DNA of 64,000 nt. It comes from Maribacter vaceletii. GTDB taxonomy: Bacteria; Bacteroidota; Bacteroidia; Flavobacteriales; Flavobacteriaceae. The DNA lies in the NCBI RefSeq assembly GCF_003634105.1, contig NZ_RBIQ01000007.1, positions 1,116,001 to 1,180,000 on the forward strand, read 5' to 3'. Position numbers and translations under genes: made by a program. Numbering within the stretch: the first letter of the stretch is position 1; each line of letters opens with the position of its first letter. Shown here piece after piece: positions 15,434 to 25,387 of the stretch. Under the pieces are notes generated by a model, which saw only the letters and a list, made by a program, of their open reading frames with translations, did no database searches and was not told the DNA's origin.

Positions 15434-18358
15434 CTAAAAATTCTTCCACTCACTCAGTTCAAAAGCATTTAGCCAAACGCCCTTATTTCCTTTACCATTA
15501 AAATTAATTTTTACGGGCTTTATTCCATCCGAAGTAAAGATAACTTCTCCAACCCCTGGAGATTCCCATTGCATTTCTTTTCCTGCAGTTACTTTAGTTT
15601 CAATCTGTTTTTTTCCGATAAGTGATTCTGAAGAAATAATAATTTTCTTTTCATAAGGTAATTTGTGAATAGTAGCAGACTTTAATTTGTCTTTATTAGG
15701 ATCCATTAAATCTGAATTACTACTAGGAGCATGGTGCCAAGTTTTAAGTTTATAGGTTCCTTTAGGAAGATTATTAAATACTAGATTAACTCCTTTATCA
15801 TCTAAACTAATAAGGCCATCTCCGTATGCATAACCGTATTTTCCTATAACATTCATTTCTCCTAACCAACGATTAATACCATCTTCAGAGCCTTTTTCAA
15901 TTGTTGCATTTACCCCTTTTAATGCTTTAAAAGTGTAGGTGTTCTTAGCGTCATCTGCACCATACCAAGGGTTCCAACCAAACTGAAGTAATTGATCACT
16001 AGCTCCAAGGTCTACTCGTTCTTTGGTAAAATCATAAACAGGCTTAGCATTATTTAGTAAAGTATTATTACTATTTGGAACCAATGTAACGGTACTACTA
16101 GTAGATTTTAACCCTTTAGATTTGGCCGTAATAGTCATACTCCCAGGAGTATTTCCTGCTCTTATTAATGCTGGTGCAACCCCATACTCCGTGAACATAG
16201 GGTTAGCATTTATAGAGGCATTATCTCCAATTACAGAGCCATCGCCTTTTACTGCAAATTTTATAAGATGATTAGTATTGGGTACGGTATTTCCTTTTCT
16301 ATCAATAACGGTGGCGTATACCATTAGAATATCGGAACCATCTGCGGTAAATTGTCTACCCTCGGTATCTAATTCTAATTTAATTGCGTAGGCTTTGCCT
16401 GCTGTTTCTTTGGTGGTTTCTAAGATTTTTCCGTCTTTAAAAAATGCTTTGGCTGTTATTTTTCCTGCGCCATATTTTATATTTTTAAAATGAAATGGCG
16501 CATGTTCCAAGCCTTTATATATGGTATCAATGCTAGGCTGTGTTTTTTCTAATAATTTACCATTTAAAAAGAGTTCTACTTCTTCAGCATTACTATGAAC
16601 GGTAATCTCTTTAGTTTCTGGACTCCAATCTTCTTGTATAGAAACAAAGGGTTTTGGTAATAATTCTGATTTGTACCATTCTAATTCTGGTCTAGGATAT
16701 CTAAAAATGGTCATCATACCAGACCTGGTACGGTCTATTTTGTTATTTGCTTTATCATGGGTTGGGTGAAATGTATAATAGGCATGTGCCGTCCAAGAGA
16801 TTAAACCAGTCATTAAAGGGTCGTTTTTAAAAGGTGCAACAGCAGCAGCTCCTGTTCTACCTTCCATAGCAAACATAGGTTCGGAGCGATCCCAAATAAA
16901 AGGCCCATAAAGCATATTAGCATTAATATCTGTTAAACCAGATGTTTGCCAACCTGTCCATCTTGCTCCTTGCGAAGCAGTAAGTCTTGTTGGGTCTTCT
17001 TGTTTTATGATATTATGAACCCTTGGAACATATCCTCTATGATTTACACCAGCTCCCCACATTACAATAGAAGCATGGTTTCTATGATTTCGAATCATGG
17101 TTCTGGCAGATTTTTCTAGATTATTCCACCATTCGTCTTTGTCCGATATAGAAATCCAAGTTGGCGCTTCTTCATACACTAAAATTCCTAGTTCATCACA
17201 AGCTTCAATTAATGCATTGTCTTGCGGATAATGTGCTGTACGCATAATATTAAAACCATACTCTTTAAATTGAAGCATGTCTTTATAATGTAGTGCATTT
17301 GGAACGGCATCACCAATATATGGATATTGCTGGTGACGGTTTGCTCCTATTAATTCTATAGGTTCATTGTTCAGTAGAAAACCACGAACAGGATCTTGCT
17401 CAAACTTACGGAGTCCAATTTTTGTTTCTACAAAGTCAATTTCTTTACCATTAATTTTCACTACACTATTTACACGGTACAAATATGGGTTATCTATTCC
17501 CCAGAGTTGTACATTGTCTTCTAAGCTTCCTATTTGGTTAAATTGATATTCTTCTCCTGCTTGTATTTTTTTGTTATTTACTAATCTTAATACGGCAATA
17601 CCTTCTTTATTAAGTATTCTGGTAACTAACTCGCAATCTACTTCGGCCTGTTTTTCGTTTTTTACCGCAGTTTTAATATTAATGGTAGCATTTTTATTTA
17701 CTGGGTCTATAGTTGGAGTTGTAATGTTTACTCCAGAATTTAGGGTTTCCCAGTTAAAAGTTACATGCACGGGATTGGTTTCTACCAAATATACATCGCG
17801 ATATAAGCCACTAAATTTTACATAATCAAAAGGACCAGGGTCTGGCGGAATCATTTCATTTCTGCGGTTGTCTACTAAAAGTGTAATTTGGTTTTCTTGC
17901 CCTTTATTTATATAGGACGTAATATCAAAATGAAAAGGAGTATAACCGCCTACGGCATGTTCCCCTACATGCTTTCCGTTAACCCAAAGATTGGTTACTT
18001 GGTGTGCTCCTTCAAACTCTAAGAATACTTTTTTGTTACCATTACCCACCGTAATATTTTTACGGTACCACCCTACTTTTCTATGAAAAACTAATTGTGT
18101 TTTTTCGTCTTGTAAACCATCTAAAGCCAAAGAAGTAAGTTCTAAGGTATGCGGAACGTTAACGGTTTTCCAACTAGAATCATCTACTTCTTTTTCAAAG
18201 TATTTAGCTTCCGGATCTCCTAAATGAAATTTCCATCCTTGATTAAGACTTACTTTGGTTCGGTCTGTATCTGGAAACCCATAAGGTAGATTTTGACTAT
18301 TTGTGTTTTGAATAACACATAGATTTATAAATAAAAACAGTATTACAATTGGTTTCAT
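15434..18358 (-). CDS. Secreted glycoside hydrolase family 2 protein with atypical active site
   Basis: 974 residues with a signal peptide (about 1-22). Domain order is that of GH2 beta-galactosidase/glucuronidase-like enzymes: jelly-roll sugar-binding domain (about 38-195, LNQGWKFHLGD, VFLEFEGAHQVTNLWVNG), immunoglobulin-like domain (about 198-318), TIM barrel (about 320-610, RGFLLNNEPIELIGANRHQQYP, YGFNIMRTAHYPQD), then further beta domains and a C-terminal domain at about 780-974 that may bind glycan. In the family the motif ending NE carries the acid/base Glu; here it reads MWGAGVNH, with His440 at that place. Glu499 in FAMEG is the likely nucleophile. Separated from the FG-GAP gene by about 165 bases in the same direction. 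Confidence 0.8.
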   Translation of the reverse strand: MKPIVILFLFINLCVIQNTNSQNLPYGFPDTDRTKVSLNQGWKFHLGDPEAKYFEKEVDDSSWKTVNVPHTLELTSLALDGLQDEKTQLVFHRKVGWYRKNITVGNGNKKVFLEFEGAHQVTNLWVNGKHVGEHAVGGYTPFHFDITSYINKGQENQITLLVDNRRNEMIPPDPGPFDYVKFSGLYRDVYLVETNPVHVTFNWETLNSGVNITTPTIDPVNKNATINIKTAVKNEKQAEVDCELVTRILNKEGIAVLRLVNNKKIQAGEEYQFNQIGSLEDNVQLWGIDNPYLYRVNSVVKINGKEIDFVETKIGLRKFEQDPVRGFLLNNEPIELIGANRHQQYPYIGDAVPNALHYKDMLQFKEYGFNIMRTAHYPQDNALIEACDELGILVYEEAPTWISISDKDEWWNNLEKSARTMIRNHRNHASIVMWGAGVNHRGYVPRVHNIIKQEDPTRLTASQGARWTGWQTSGLTDINANMLYGPFIWDRSEPMFAMEGRTGAAAVAPFKNDPLMTGLISWTAHAYYTFHPTHDKANNKIDRTRSGMMTIFRYPRPELEWYKSELLPKPFVSIQEDWSPETKEITVHSNAEEVELFLNGKLLEKTQPSIDTIYKGLEHAPFHFKNIKYGAGKITAKAFFKDGKILETTKETAGKAYAIKLELDTEGRQFTADGSDILMVYATVIDRKGNTVPNTNHLIKFAVKGDGSVIGDNASINANPMFTEYGVAPALIRAGNTPGSMTITAKSKGLKSTSSTVTLVPNSNNTLLNNAKPVYDFTKERVDLGASDQLLQFGWNPWYGADDAKNTYTFKALKGVNATIEKGSEDGINRWLGEMNVIGKYGYAYGDGLISLDDKGVNLVFNNLPKGTYKLKTWHHAPSSNSDLMDPNKDKLKSATIHKLPYEKKIIISSESLIGKKQIETKVTAGKEMQWESPGVGEVIFTSDGIKPVKINFNGKGNKGVWLNAFELSEWKNF

Positions 18359-18523
18359 AGGTAAAGAAGTTAAATAAATACCTACAAATTAGTGAAAGTA
18401 ATGGAGGTGCTATTTACTTTGTATTAAAAAGGATCATTTGTTGCTTACTTTTAAACATAGGAACAAATAAGCCCCTTTTTAAATTTAGAAAAAGAGGAGT
18501 ATTAGATAATGTATTGTAGTTTT

Positions 18524-21500
18524 TTATTCTTTATTAGTAAGGGCAACCATTTGCACAAAATCACTATTCTTAGTGGCTATAATATAGTTTTTATTCGCAA
18601 CAGAAATTAGATGCATATCTTTAACATCTCCAGGAATAAATAAGCCGCTTTCCAGAGCTTTTATAGGTTTAAAAGACCCAGAGCCATCTCCTTTTAAAAA
18701 TAGGCCGTTACTAGCATCATTTCTAGGAGTTTCTATTTCCGCACTATATAAGTTACCGGCAACAACGGCATCTAAATTACCATCCTTATCAAAGTCTTTA
18801 ACTATTATTTGGTTAATATTAGATATTTGTGCTTCTATAGGAAGTTTATGAAGAATAAATTTTCCGTTTTTATTTTCTATATACACACTTGCAAAAGATT
18901 TTACTTGGTAATGTAAAGAGTTTTCTAACGCTTCTTCTGTATAAACATCATCTAAGGTTGCGGTAGAAAAACTGGCATAATCTTCGAATTTTTTCTTAAT
19001 TGTAGGAATTTGTTGTGAGGAGCATTCTCTTCCTCTTAAAGGATATTCTTTACCATCATCGTAATAACTAAGAACAATATCATTCTTTTCATTTTTATCA
19101 AAATCGTTTAAATAAATATCAAAAGTTTCTTCTGCATTGGCTTTGTATTTAAAGTTTAAGCCTAAGTTACCTGCTATAAAATCTATGTCGCCATCGTTAT
19201 CAAAGTCTCCAGATTTAATGCTAAACCACCAACCTGTAGTGTCTTCTATGCCTAGTTCTTCAGTACTATTAAAAGTGCCTTTATTGTTTTTAAAGACTGT
19301 AATTGGCATCCATTCTCCAGAAATTACTAAATCTGTCCACCCATCATTATCAATATCTGCCCATGAAGCATCGGTTACTAAACCAAGTTTTTCTAAATCA
19401 GGCGCAATGGAATGAGTTGCATCTTTAAATTTAGGGGTTCCTTTTTCACTTATATTTTCTAAAAGATAACTTTTTGCTGGTGAAGGGTAGTTTCCTGGAA
19501 TTAATCGCCCACCTACAAAAAGGTCTAAGTCACCATCTTTATCATAATCATGACTATAAACTCTAGAACCACTGGTTAACATTTCTGGTAGAGCAATCCT
19601 AGATTTTGTAAAATTTCCTTGTCCATCATTTACATAGAAACGGTCTTGTAGCATTACAGAATTTGGCTCAAATTCATTCCCTCCGCTAACTATATAAACG
19701 TCATTATCACCATCGTTATCGGCATCAAAAATATGAATACCAGCATCTTCATGACCACTATCTATAGTTAGAGAATTCCCTTCTTGTTTATTAAACCCTT
19801 CGGCATTTTGAAAATATAATCCGGTTTGGTTTTGAGAAGAACCTCCTATTATAACATCTTCTAAGTTATCTCCATTTAAATCGCCAACCGCAACAAAAGG
19901 CCCTAACCTTGATGTTTGATGAGGCAGTAGTACTTCTTTCTTAAAATCGTCATACATATTTTCTATATGTTGGTGTTTTATTAAAGAGTCTTTTATGATT
20001 GATGTAAACAGCTTGTTTAAATCAGTAGAGATATTTTCTTTATTATGTGCATTTTTATGATTAATAGTAATGTTTTGATTTGCTAAGGTGTTTTCAATTT
20101 TTTGAATGTTGTTATCTGGCCATTGAATTTCAATGGTTTCTATTGTATCTGCCTGTCCTATTCCAAAATGCAATTGTGGCGCTACCGAAGATTGGAAACC
20201 TCTAGAAAGTGTAAGTTCTTGAAACTGAGTATTTTCTTTTGTCTTAATAGTTACTTTGGCTCCAATACCTAAAATATTTTTTTCTGCTCCTTTTAATTTT
20301 ATGGTTAGGTAATTATTAAAATCTGCACTTTTATTTTCGAATATGGTAGCGGTATCGTCTATGTTATTACTTATAATTTCTAAGTCGCCATCATTATCTA
20401 AATCGGCATAAACACTACCGTTAGAAAAACCTTTATAGCTTATTCCCCAATCTTCATTTTTCTTAGAAAAAGTTAAATCACCATTATTTTTATAGACAAA
20501 ATTGTCAATCTTTTCAGAAGGTATTGCTAAACTTTTTTGAAGTAAATTTTTACTAGGGTCCCATACATTTTTTATGGAATCAAAATAATCTTTATTATTT
20601 ATTTCTCTTCTTGTACCATTTGCAATAAAAATATCTTTTAAACCATCATTGTCTAAATCGGCCAGTAATGGTCCCCAACTCCAATCTGTGGAAGAAATAC
20701 CAGCAAGCCTAGATATGTTACTAAAATCTGGTAATGTGTCATTAACAATACCATTATTTAACTGTAAACTATTTTGCATGTACTGGTAGTGAAAACCGGA
20801 ATTAACGGTACTCCAAAATAATTTTGGGTTCATAGAAGCCATGTTGGCTTTTGCTCTTCTATTATTTTGAGCGGTCATATCTACTTGAAAAATATCTAGA
20901 AGACCATCATTATTAATGTCGGCAATGTCTACACCCATACCATAAAAAGAGGTGTTTTTAGTAAGATTTTTAGACATTTCTGTGAAAGTTCCGTTTTTAT
21001 TATTGATGTAGAAATGATCTGGCGAACTAAAGTCATTAGATACATATAAATCTGGCCAACCATCTTGGTTTATGTCTCCTACCGTTGCACTTAAGGAAAG
21101 CCCAAAATTGCGAACCCCTGCTTTTTTTGTTACATCCTTAAAATGGCCGTTATCATTTCTATATAATTTATCTGATTCTTTATTCTTTGGGTTATCTTTT
21201 TTATACCGGTAATATTGGTTTGGTGCATTAAATGGAGTTGGAGGGTAGTTTGCTACATACAGGTCTAAATCACCATCTAAATCATAATCAAAAAAGGTAG
21301 CTTGCACGCTGTTTCCTGTTTCTGCGATGCCGAATTCTTCTGCTTTTTCGGAAAACGTAGTATCACCATTGTTTATAAATAATTGATTTTCTTTTGGCCC
21401 AAACTTACCACCTACAGAACAGTAAATATCTAGGAAACCATCTTGGTTAATGTCTACCATGGTTACCCCTGTATACCACCTAGAATCTCCTGTTATATTG

Positions 21501-21829
21501 GCACTTTTTGTAACATCTTCAAATTCAAGGTTTCCTTTATTTAAATATAATTTATTGGGAACCATGTTACCTGTGAAAAACAAATCTATAAGTCCGTCAT
21601 TATTAATGTCACCAGCTGAAACTCCACCACCCATAAATATATAACCATAGGTAAAATAGTTTAAAGAATCGTTCTCGGTTAAAATATTAGAAAAGGATAT
21701 ATTGGACTTTTTAGGACTTAATTCTGAGAATATTTTTTTTGTTTCTTTTTTAGTCTTTGAAGCTTTTTCGGAGCAATTTAAAAGAGTACTTAGAGAAAGT
21801 AAAATAAGGAAGAAAGTTGGGAATTTCAT
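18524..21829 (-). CDS. FG-GAP/VCBS-repeat lipoprotein with ASPIC/UnbV domain (copy 1)
   Basis: 1101 residues, exported lipoprotein (hydrophobic N-terminus then LLNC). Many DxDxDGxxD-type calcium-binding loops (DINNDGLIDLFF, DFDKDGNLD) mark FG-GAP/VCBS blades of beta-propellers in two halves. Between them (about 495-600) lies an ASPIC/UnbV domain with LGIGAKVTIKTKENTQFQEL, SRGFQSSVAPQLHFGIG and IQWPDN. Probably surface-exposed and ligand-binding; such proteins accompany SusC/SusD loci in marine Flavobacteriia but their ligand is unknown. It is closely similar along its whole length to the next gene, so the pair arose by duplication. Likely the last-but-one gene of the locus. Confidence 0.85.
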   Translation of the reverse strand: MKFPTFFLILLSLSTLLNCSEKASKTKKETKKIFSELSPKKSNISFSNILTENDSLNYFTYGYIFMGGGVSAGDINNDGLIDLFFTGNMVPNKLYLNKGNLEFEDVTKSANITGDSRWYTGVTMVDINQDGFLDIYCSVGGKFGPKENQLFINNGDTTFSEKAEEFGIAETGNSVQATFFDYDLDGDLDLYVANYPPTPFNAPNQYYRYKKDNPKNKESDKLYRNDNGHFKDVTKKAGVRNFGLSLSATVGDINQDGWPDLYVSNDFSSPDHFYINNKNGTFTEMSKNLTKNTSFYGMGVDIADINNDGLLDIFQVDMTAQNNRRAKANMASMNPKLFWSTVNSGFHYQYMQNSLQLNNGIVNDTLPDFSNISRLAGISSTDWSWGPLLADLDNDGLKDIFIANGTRREINNKDYFDSIKNVWDPSKNLLQKSLAIPSEKIDNFVYKNNGDLTFSKKNEDWGISYKGFSNGSVYADLDNDGDLEIISNNIDDTATIFENKSADFNNYLTIKLKGAEKNILGIGAKVTIKTKENTQFQELTLSRGFQSSVAPQLHFGIGQADTIETIEIQWPDNNIQKIENTLANQNITINHKNAHNKENISTDLNKLFTSIIKDSLIKHQHIENMYDDFKKEVLLPHQTSRLGPFVAVGDLNGDNLEDVIIGGSSQNQTGLYFQNAEGFNKQEGNSLTIDSGHEDAGIHIFDADNDGDNDVYIVSGGNEFEPNSVMLQDRFYVNDGQGNFTKSRIALPEMLTSGSRVYSHDYDKDGDLDLFVGGRLIPGNYPSPAKSYLLENISEKGTPKFKDATHSIAPDLEKLGLVTDASWADIDNDGWTDLVISGEWMPITVFKNNKGTFNSTEELGIEDTTGWWFSIKSGDFDNDGDIDFIAGNLGLNFKYKANAEETFDIYLNDFDKNEKNDIVLSYYDDGKEYPLRGRECSSQQIPTIKKKFEDYASFSTATLDDVYTEEALENSLHYQVKSFASVYIENKNGKFILHKLPIEAQISNINQIIVKDFDKDGNLDAVVAGNLYSAEIETPRNDASNGLFLKGDGSGSFKPIKALESGLFIPGDVKDMHLISVANKNYIIATKNSDFVQMVALTNKE

Positions 21830-21876
21830 GAGTAAAAAATTGAGATCTACTAAGATAACTAAGTTACATTATGATA

Positions 21877-21908
21877 ACAAAAAAACAGGACATTCTTAAT
21901 GTCCTGTT
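21877..21908 (-). terminator. Terminator between the two FG-GAP genes
   Basis: Stem AACAGGACATT (21884-21894) / AATGTCCTGTT (21898-21908), three-base loop, with a run of T on the minus strand (plus-strand A-run before 21885). It follows copy 2 and precedes copy 1 in the direction of transcription, so copy 1 either has its own promoter or is expressed by read-through. Confidence 0.8.
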
Positions 21909-22016
21909 ATAAAAAACTAACTCTAAACTAATTAGTACAAACTATTATCTTTAAAATATCAGTCCCTTTTTTAAATGTAAAAAAGGTTTTTATAGATATT
22001 CTTTCTTATGCGTGGA

Positions 22017-25000
22017 TTAATTTACCTTGACCATTTGCAAAAAATCATTATTCTTAGCCACAATAATGTATTCTTGATTTTTTATATAAATTCTGGTCAT
22101 ATCTTTAACATCTCCGGGTATATATAAACCACTTTTTGTAGTTGAAATCGCTGTTAATTTGCCTTTGCCATTTCCTTTTAAAAACATTCCATAACCAGCA
22201 TCATTTCTTGGTGTTTCTACTTCTGAAGCATATAAATTTCCAGCAATAAGAGCATCTAAATTTCCATCATTATCATAGTCATTAATCAAAATTTGATTAA
22301 TACTAGAAATTTGCGCCATTGTTGGTAAATCATGTTTTATAAATTTACCATCTTTATTTTCTAAGTAAACACTTGCAAAAGATTCTACATTATAATGCAA
22401 AGAATTTTCTAAATAATCTTCTGTATATATATCTTCTAAGGTTGCTACAGAAAAGGAACTATAATCTTTAAATTTTTGTTTAATTGCTGGCATTTGTTGG
22501 GAGGAACACTCTCTACCCCTTAATGGATATTTTTTGCCATCGTTAAAATAACTAAGAACAATATCATTCGTTTTATTATTATCAAAATCATTAAAATAAA
22601 CATCAAAAGTCTCTTCTTCTGTGGCTTTATATTTATAATTAAGTCCTAAATTTCCTGCGATATAATCTTTGTCGCCATCATTGTCAAAATCACCTTCTTT
22701 AACACTAAACCACCAGCCTGTAGTATTGTCTAGATTTAATTTATTAGTTATATTTTTAAAAACACCATTTTCATTTTTAAAAAATGTTATAGGCATCCAT
22801 TCTCCAACAACCACTAAATCTACCCAACCATCATTATTATAATCTGTCCATATGGCATCAGTAACCATTCCTAGTTTTATTAACTCCGGAGCTACTTTCT
22901 TAGTTACATCTGTAAATTTTGGACTCCCAAGGGAACTTATATTTTCTAAAATATAACTAGTAGCTGGCAAAGGATAATTTCCAGGAACCAACCTACCACC
23001 CACAAACAAATCTAAATCGCCATCATTATCATAATCAAAGCTATGAACCCTACTACCACTTGTAATCATTTTTGGTAACGCAGTACTAGATTTTTTAAAA
23101 ATCCCTTTTCCGTCATTTATATACAACCGATCTTGGAGCATGTTAGATGTTTGTTCAAATTCATTCCCTCCACTAACTATATATATGTCATTATCTCCAT
23201 CATTATCAGCATCAAAAATCTCTACTCCTAAATCTTCATAGCCACTATCTTTGGCTAAATTTTTTGTTTCCTTTTTTACAAACCCTTTTAATGTTTGATA
23301 ATAGACAGCTGCTTGATTATTGGAGGAGCCTCCTATAATAATATCCTCTAATCCATCAGCATTTAAATCTCCAACTCCAAGGCATGGCCCTAACATGGAA
23401 GTTTGGTGAGGCAATAAAATTTCTTTAGAAAAATCGTTATAACTATTCTCAATATATTTATGATTAACTATTAGTGCTGTATCTTTTTCTGTACTAAATA
23501 GTTTATGGGATATATTACTTTTTTCTTCTATTTTTTTAATTGAATTTTTATAATCTAATGTTAGCGTTTGGTTTGGTTTAAAGTTGGTAAGTATTTCTAT
23601 TCTTTCATCTGGCCATTTTATTCTTAAAGAGTCTATACTCTCCATTTTTCCTATACCAAAATGTAATTGTGGCGCAACGGAAGACTGAAATCCTCTGGTT
23701 AAGGTCATTTCTTGAAATTGCGTAGTATTTTTTGTTTTTAAATATGCTTTTACTCCAATACCTAAAGGGTTTTTAGTTGTCCCTTTAAATTTTAAAGTGA
23801 GGTAATTGTTTTTTTCAGAACTTTTATTTTCAAATATAGATGCCTTATCATCAATATTATTTGTTATGATTTCTAAATCTCCATCATTATCTAAGTCGCA
23901 ATATACTGCTCCATTTGAAAAACCTTTAAAGGACAATCCCCAAGATTTATTTACTTTTTCAAAGGATAAGTCTCCTTTATTACGAAACACAAAGTTGTCT
24001 ATTTTCTCTGTAGGTATTTCAAGATTCCATTTTAACAAACTATCTTTATTATTTACCTTTTTTTCGAGTATTTTAATGTAATCCTTGTTATTTATTTCTC
24101 TTCTTGTACCATTGGTAATAAATACATCTTTTAATCCATCATTATTTAAATCCGTCAACAATGGACCCCAGCTCCAGTCTGTTGAAGATATACCTGCTAG
24201 CCTTGAAACATTACTAAACCTTGGAGTGCTATCACTTAAAACGCCATTGTTTAACTGCAAAGTATTATGCATGTATTGATGATTAAAACCAGCGTTAATA
24301 CTTTTCCAGAATAATTTAGGATTCATGCTTGCCATATTTGCTTTTGCTCTCCTATTATCTGCTGCATCCATATCCACTTGAAGAATATCTAAAAGGCCAT
24401 CATTATTAAAATCGGCAATATCCACTCCCATACCAAAATGCGAAGTATGCTCCGTTGCTTTTTTTAAAACATTTGAAAAAGTGCCATCTTTATTATTTTG
24501 ATACATAAAGTCTGGTGAACTAAAATCATTGGACACATATAAATCTACCCATCCATCATTATTGAAATCTGCTGCTGTAGCACTTAGCGTTAACCCAAAT
24601 GAACTTAAACCTGTAGCATGGGTAACATCTGTAAATGTATTATCTCCATTGTTACTATATAACTTATCTGTTTCTATTGGTAGATGGTTGTGCATTTTAA
24701 ATGCGTAATGGCTAGGAGGCGCATTAAATGCTGTTTCTGGATAGTTAGCAATGTAAATATCTAAATCTCCATCATTATCATAATCAAAAAAAGTAGATTG
24801 TATACTATTCCCTTCTTCAGCAAGACCGTATTCATCTGCTTTTTCAGTAAAAGTATTGTCGCCATTATTTATAAATAGTTGATTTTTTTTTGGTGAGAAT
24901 TTACCTCCTACAGAACAGTATATGTCTAAAAAACCGTCATTATTAACGTCAGCCATAGTAGAGCCTGTATACCATCTTGAATCTCCAGAAACTTTTGCTG

Positions 25001-25307
25001 CTATTGTAATATCTTCAAATTGTAATCCACCTTTATTAAGGTACAACTTATTTTCAACCATATTGCCTGTAAAATACAAATCTATAAGGCCATCATTATT
25101 TATATCTCCTGCAGAAACTCCCCCGCCTAAATAAATGTAAGGGTATGTAAAATAATTTAGTGAATCGTTTTCAACAATAGTATTAGAAAAGGTAACATGA
25201 GAATATTTTGTACTTAGATTATTAAATATTTTTACGGAATCATCTTTTTTATTACAGCTAAAAGTAATAGCGATAATAAGAATAAATAAATAAAAATATT
25301 TCATCAT
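22017..25307 (-). CDS. FG-GAP/VCBS-repeat lipoprotein with ASPIC/UnbV domain (copy 2)
   Basis: 1096 residues; lipoprotein signal with ITFSC. Same architecture as copy 1: N-terminal FG-GAP blades, ASPIC/UnbV domain at about 490-600 (GIGVKAYLKTK, RGFQSSVAPQLHFGIG), C-terminal FG-GAP blades (FDADNDGDNDIYIVSGGNEFE, DYDNDGDLDLFVGGR). It is the first gene after susD, about 80 bases on, behind a terminator. By position it resembles surface glycan-binding proteins (SusE/F place) of known Sus loci. That role is a hypothesis; no sequence link to SusE/F is claimed. Confidence 0.85.
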   Translation of the reverse strand: MMKYFYLFILIIAITFSCNKKDDSVKIFNNLSTKYSHVTFSNTIVENDSLNYFTYPYIYLGGGVSAGDINNDGLIDLYFTGNMVENKLYLNKGGLQFEDITIAAKVSGDSRWYTGSTMADVNNDGFLDIYCSVGGKFSPKKNQLFINNGDNTFTEKADEYGLAEEGNSIQSTFFDYDNDGDLDIYIANYPETAFNAPPSHYAFKMHNHLPIETDKLYSNNGDNTFTDVTHATGLSSFGLTLSATAADFNNDGWVDLYVSNDFSSPDFMYQNNKDGTFSNVLKKATEHTSHFGMGVDIADFNNDGLLDILQVDMDAADNRRAKANMASMNPKLFWKSINAGFNHQYMHNTLQLNNGVLSDSTPRFSNVSRLAGISSTDWSWGPLLTDLNNDGLKDVFITNGTRREINNKDYIKILEKKVNNKDSLLKWNLEIPTEKIDNFVFRNKGDLSFEKVNKSWGLSFKGFSNGAVYCDLDNDGDLEIITNNIDDKASIFENKSSEKNNYLTLKFKGTTKNPLGIGVKAYLKTKNTTQFQEMTLTRGFQSSVAPQLHFGIGKMESIDSLRIKWPDERIEILTNFKPNQTLTLDYKNSIKKIEEKSNISHKLFSTEKDTALIVNHKYIENSYNDFSKEILLPHQTSMLGPCLGVGDLNADGLEDIIIGGSSNNQAAVYYQTLKGFVKKETKNLAKDSGYEDLGVEIFDADNDGDNDIYIVSGGNEFEQTSNMLQDRLYINDGKGIFKKSSTALPKMITSGSRVHSFDYDNDGDLDLFVGGRLVPGNYPLPATSYILENISSLGSPKFTDVTKKVAPELIKLGMVTDAIWTDYNNDGWVDLVVVGEWMPITFFKNENGVFKNITNKLNLDNTTGWWFSVKEGDFDNDGDKDYIAGNLGLNYKYKATEEETFDVYFNDFDNNKTNDIVLSYFNDGKKYPLRGRECSSQQMPAIKQKFKDYSSFSVATLEDIYTEDYLENSLHYNVESFASVYLENKDGKFIKHDLPTMAQISSINQILINDYDNDGNLDALIAGNLYASEVETPRNDAGYGMFLKGNGKGKLTAISTTKSGLYIPGDVKDMTRIYIKNQEYIIVAKNNDFLQMVKVN

Positions 25308-25331
25308 TTTATGTGCTTTTATGTAAAAAAG

Positions 25332-25359
25332 AAAAAACAGAGTGTGTACACACCCTGTT
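25332..25359 (-). terminator. Terminator after susD
   Basis: Stem about 25336-25359 centred on GTGTGTACACAC with AACAG/CTGTT arms and one A-C mismatch; T-run on the minus strand. It can separate high susCD expression from the FG-GAP genes. Confidence 0.7.
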
Positions 25360-25387
25360 AATAAAAAACTAAACTAACTTAAATTTA

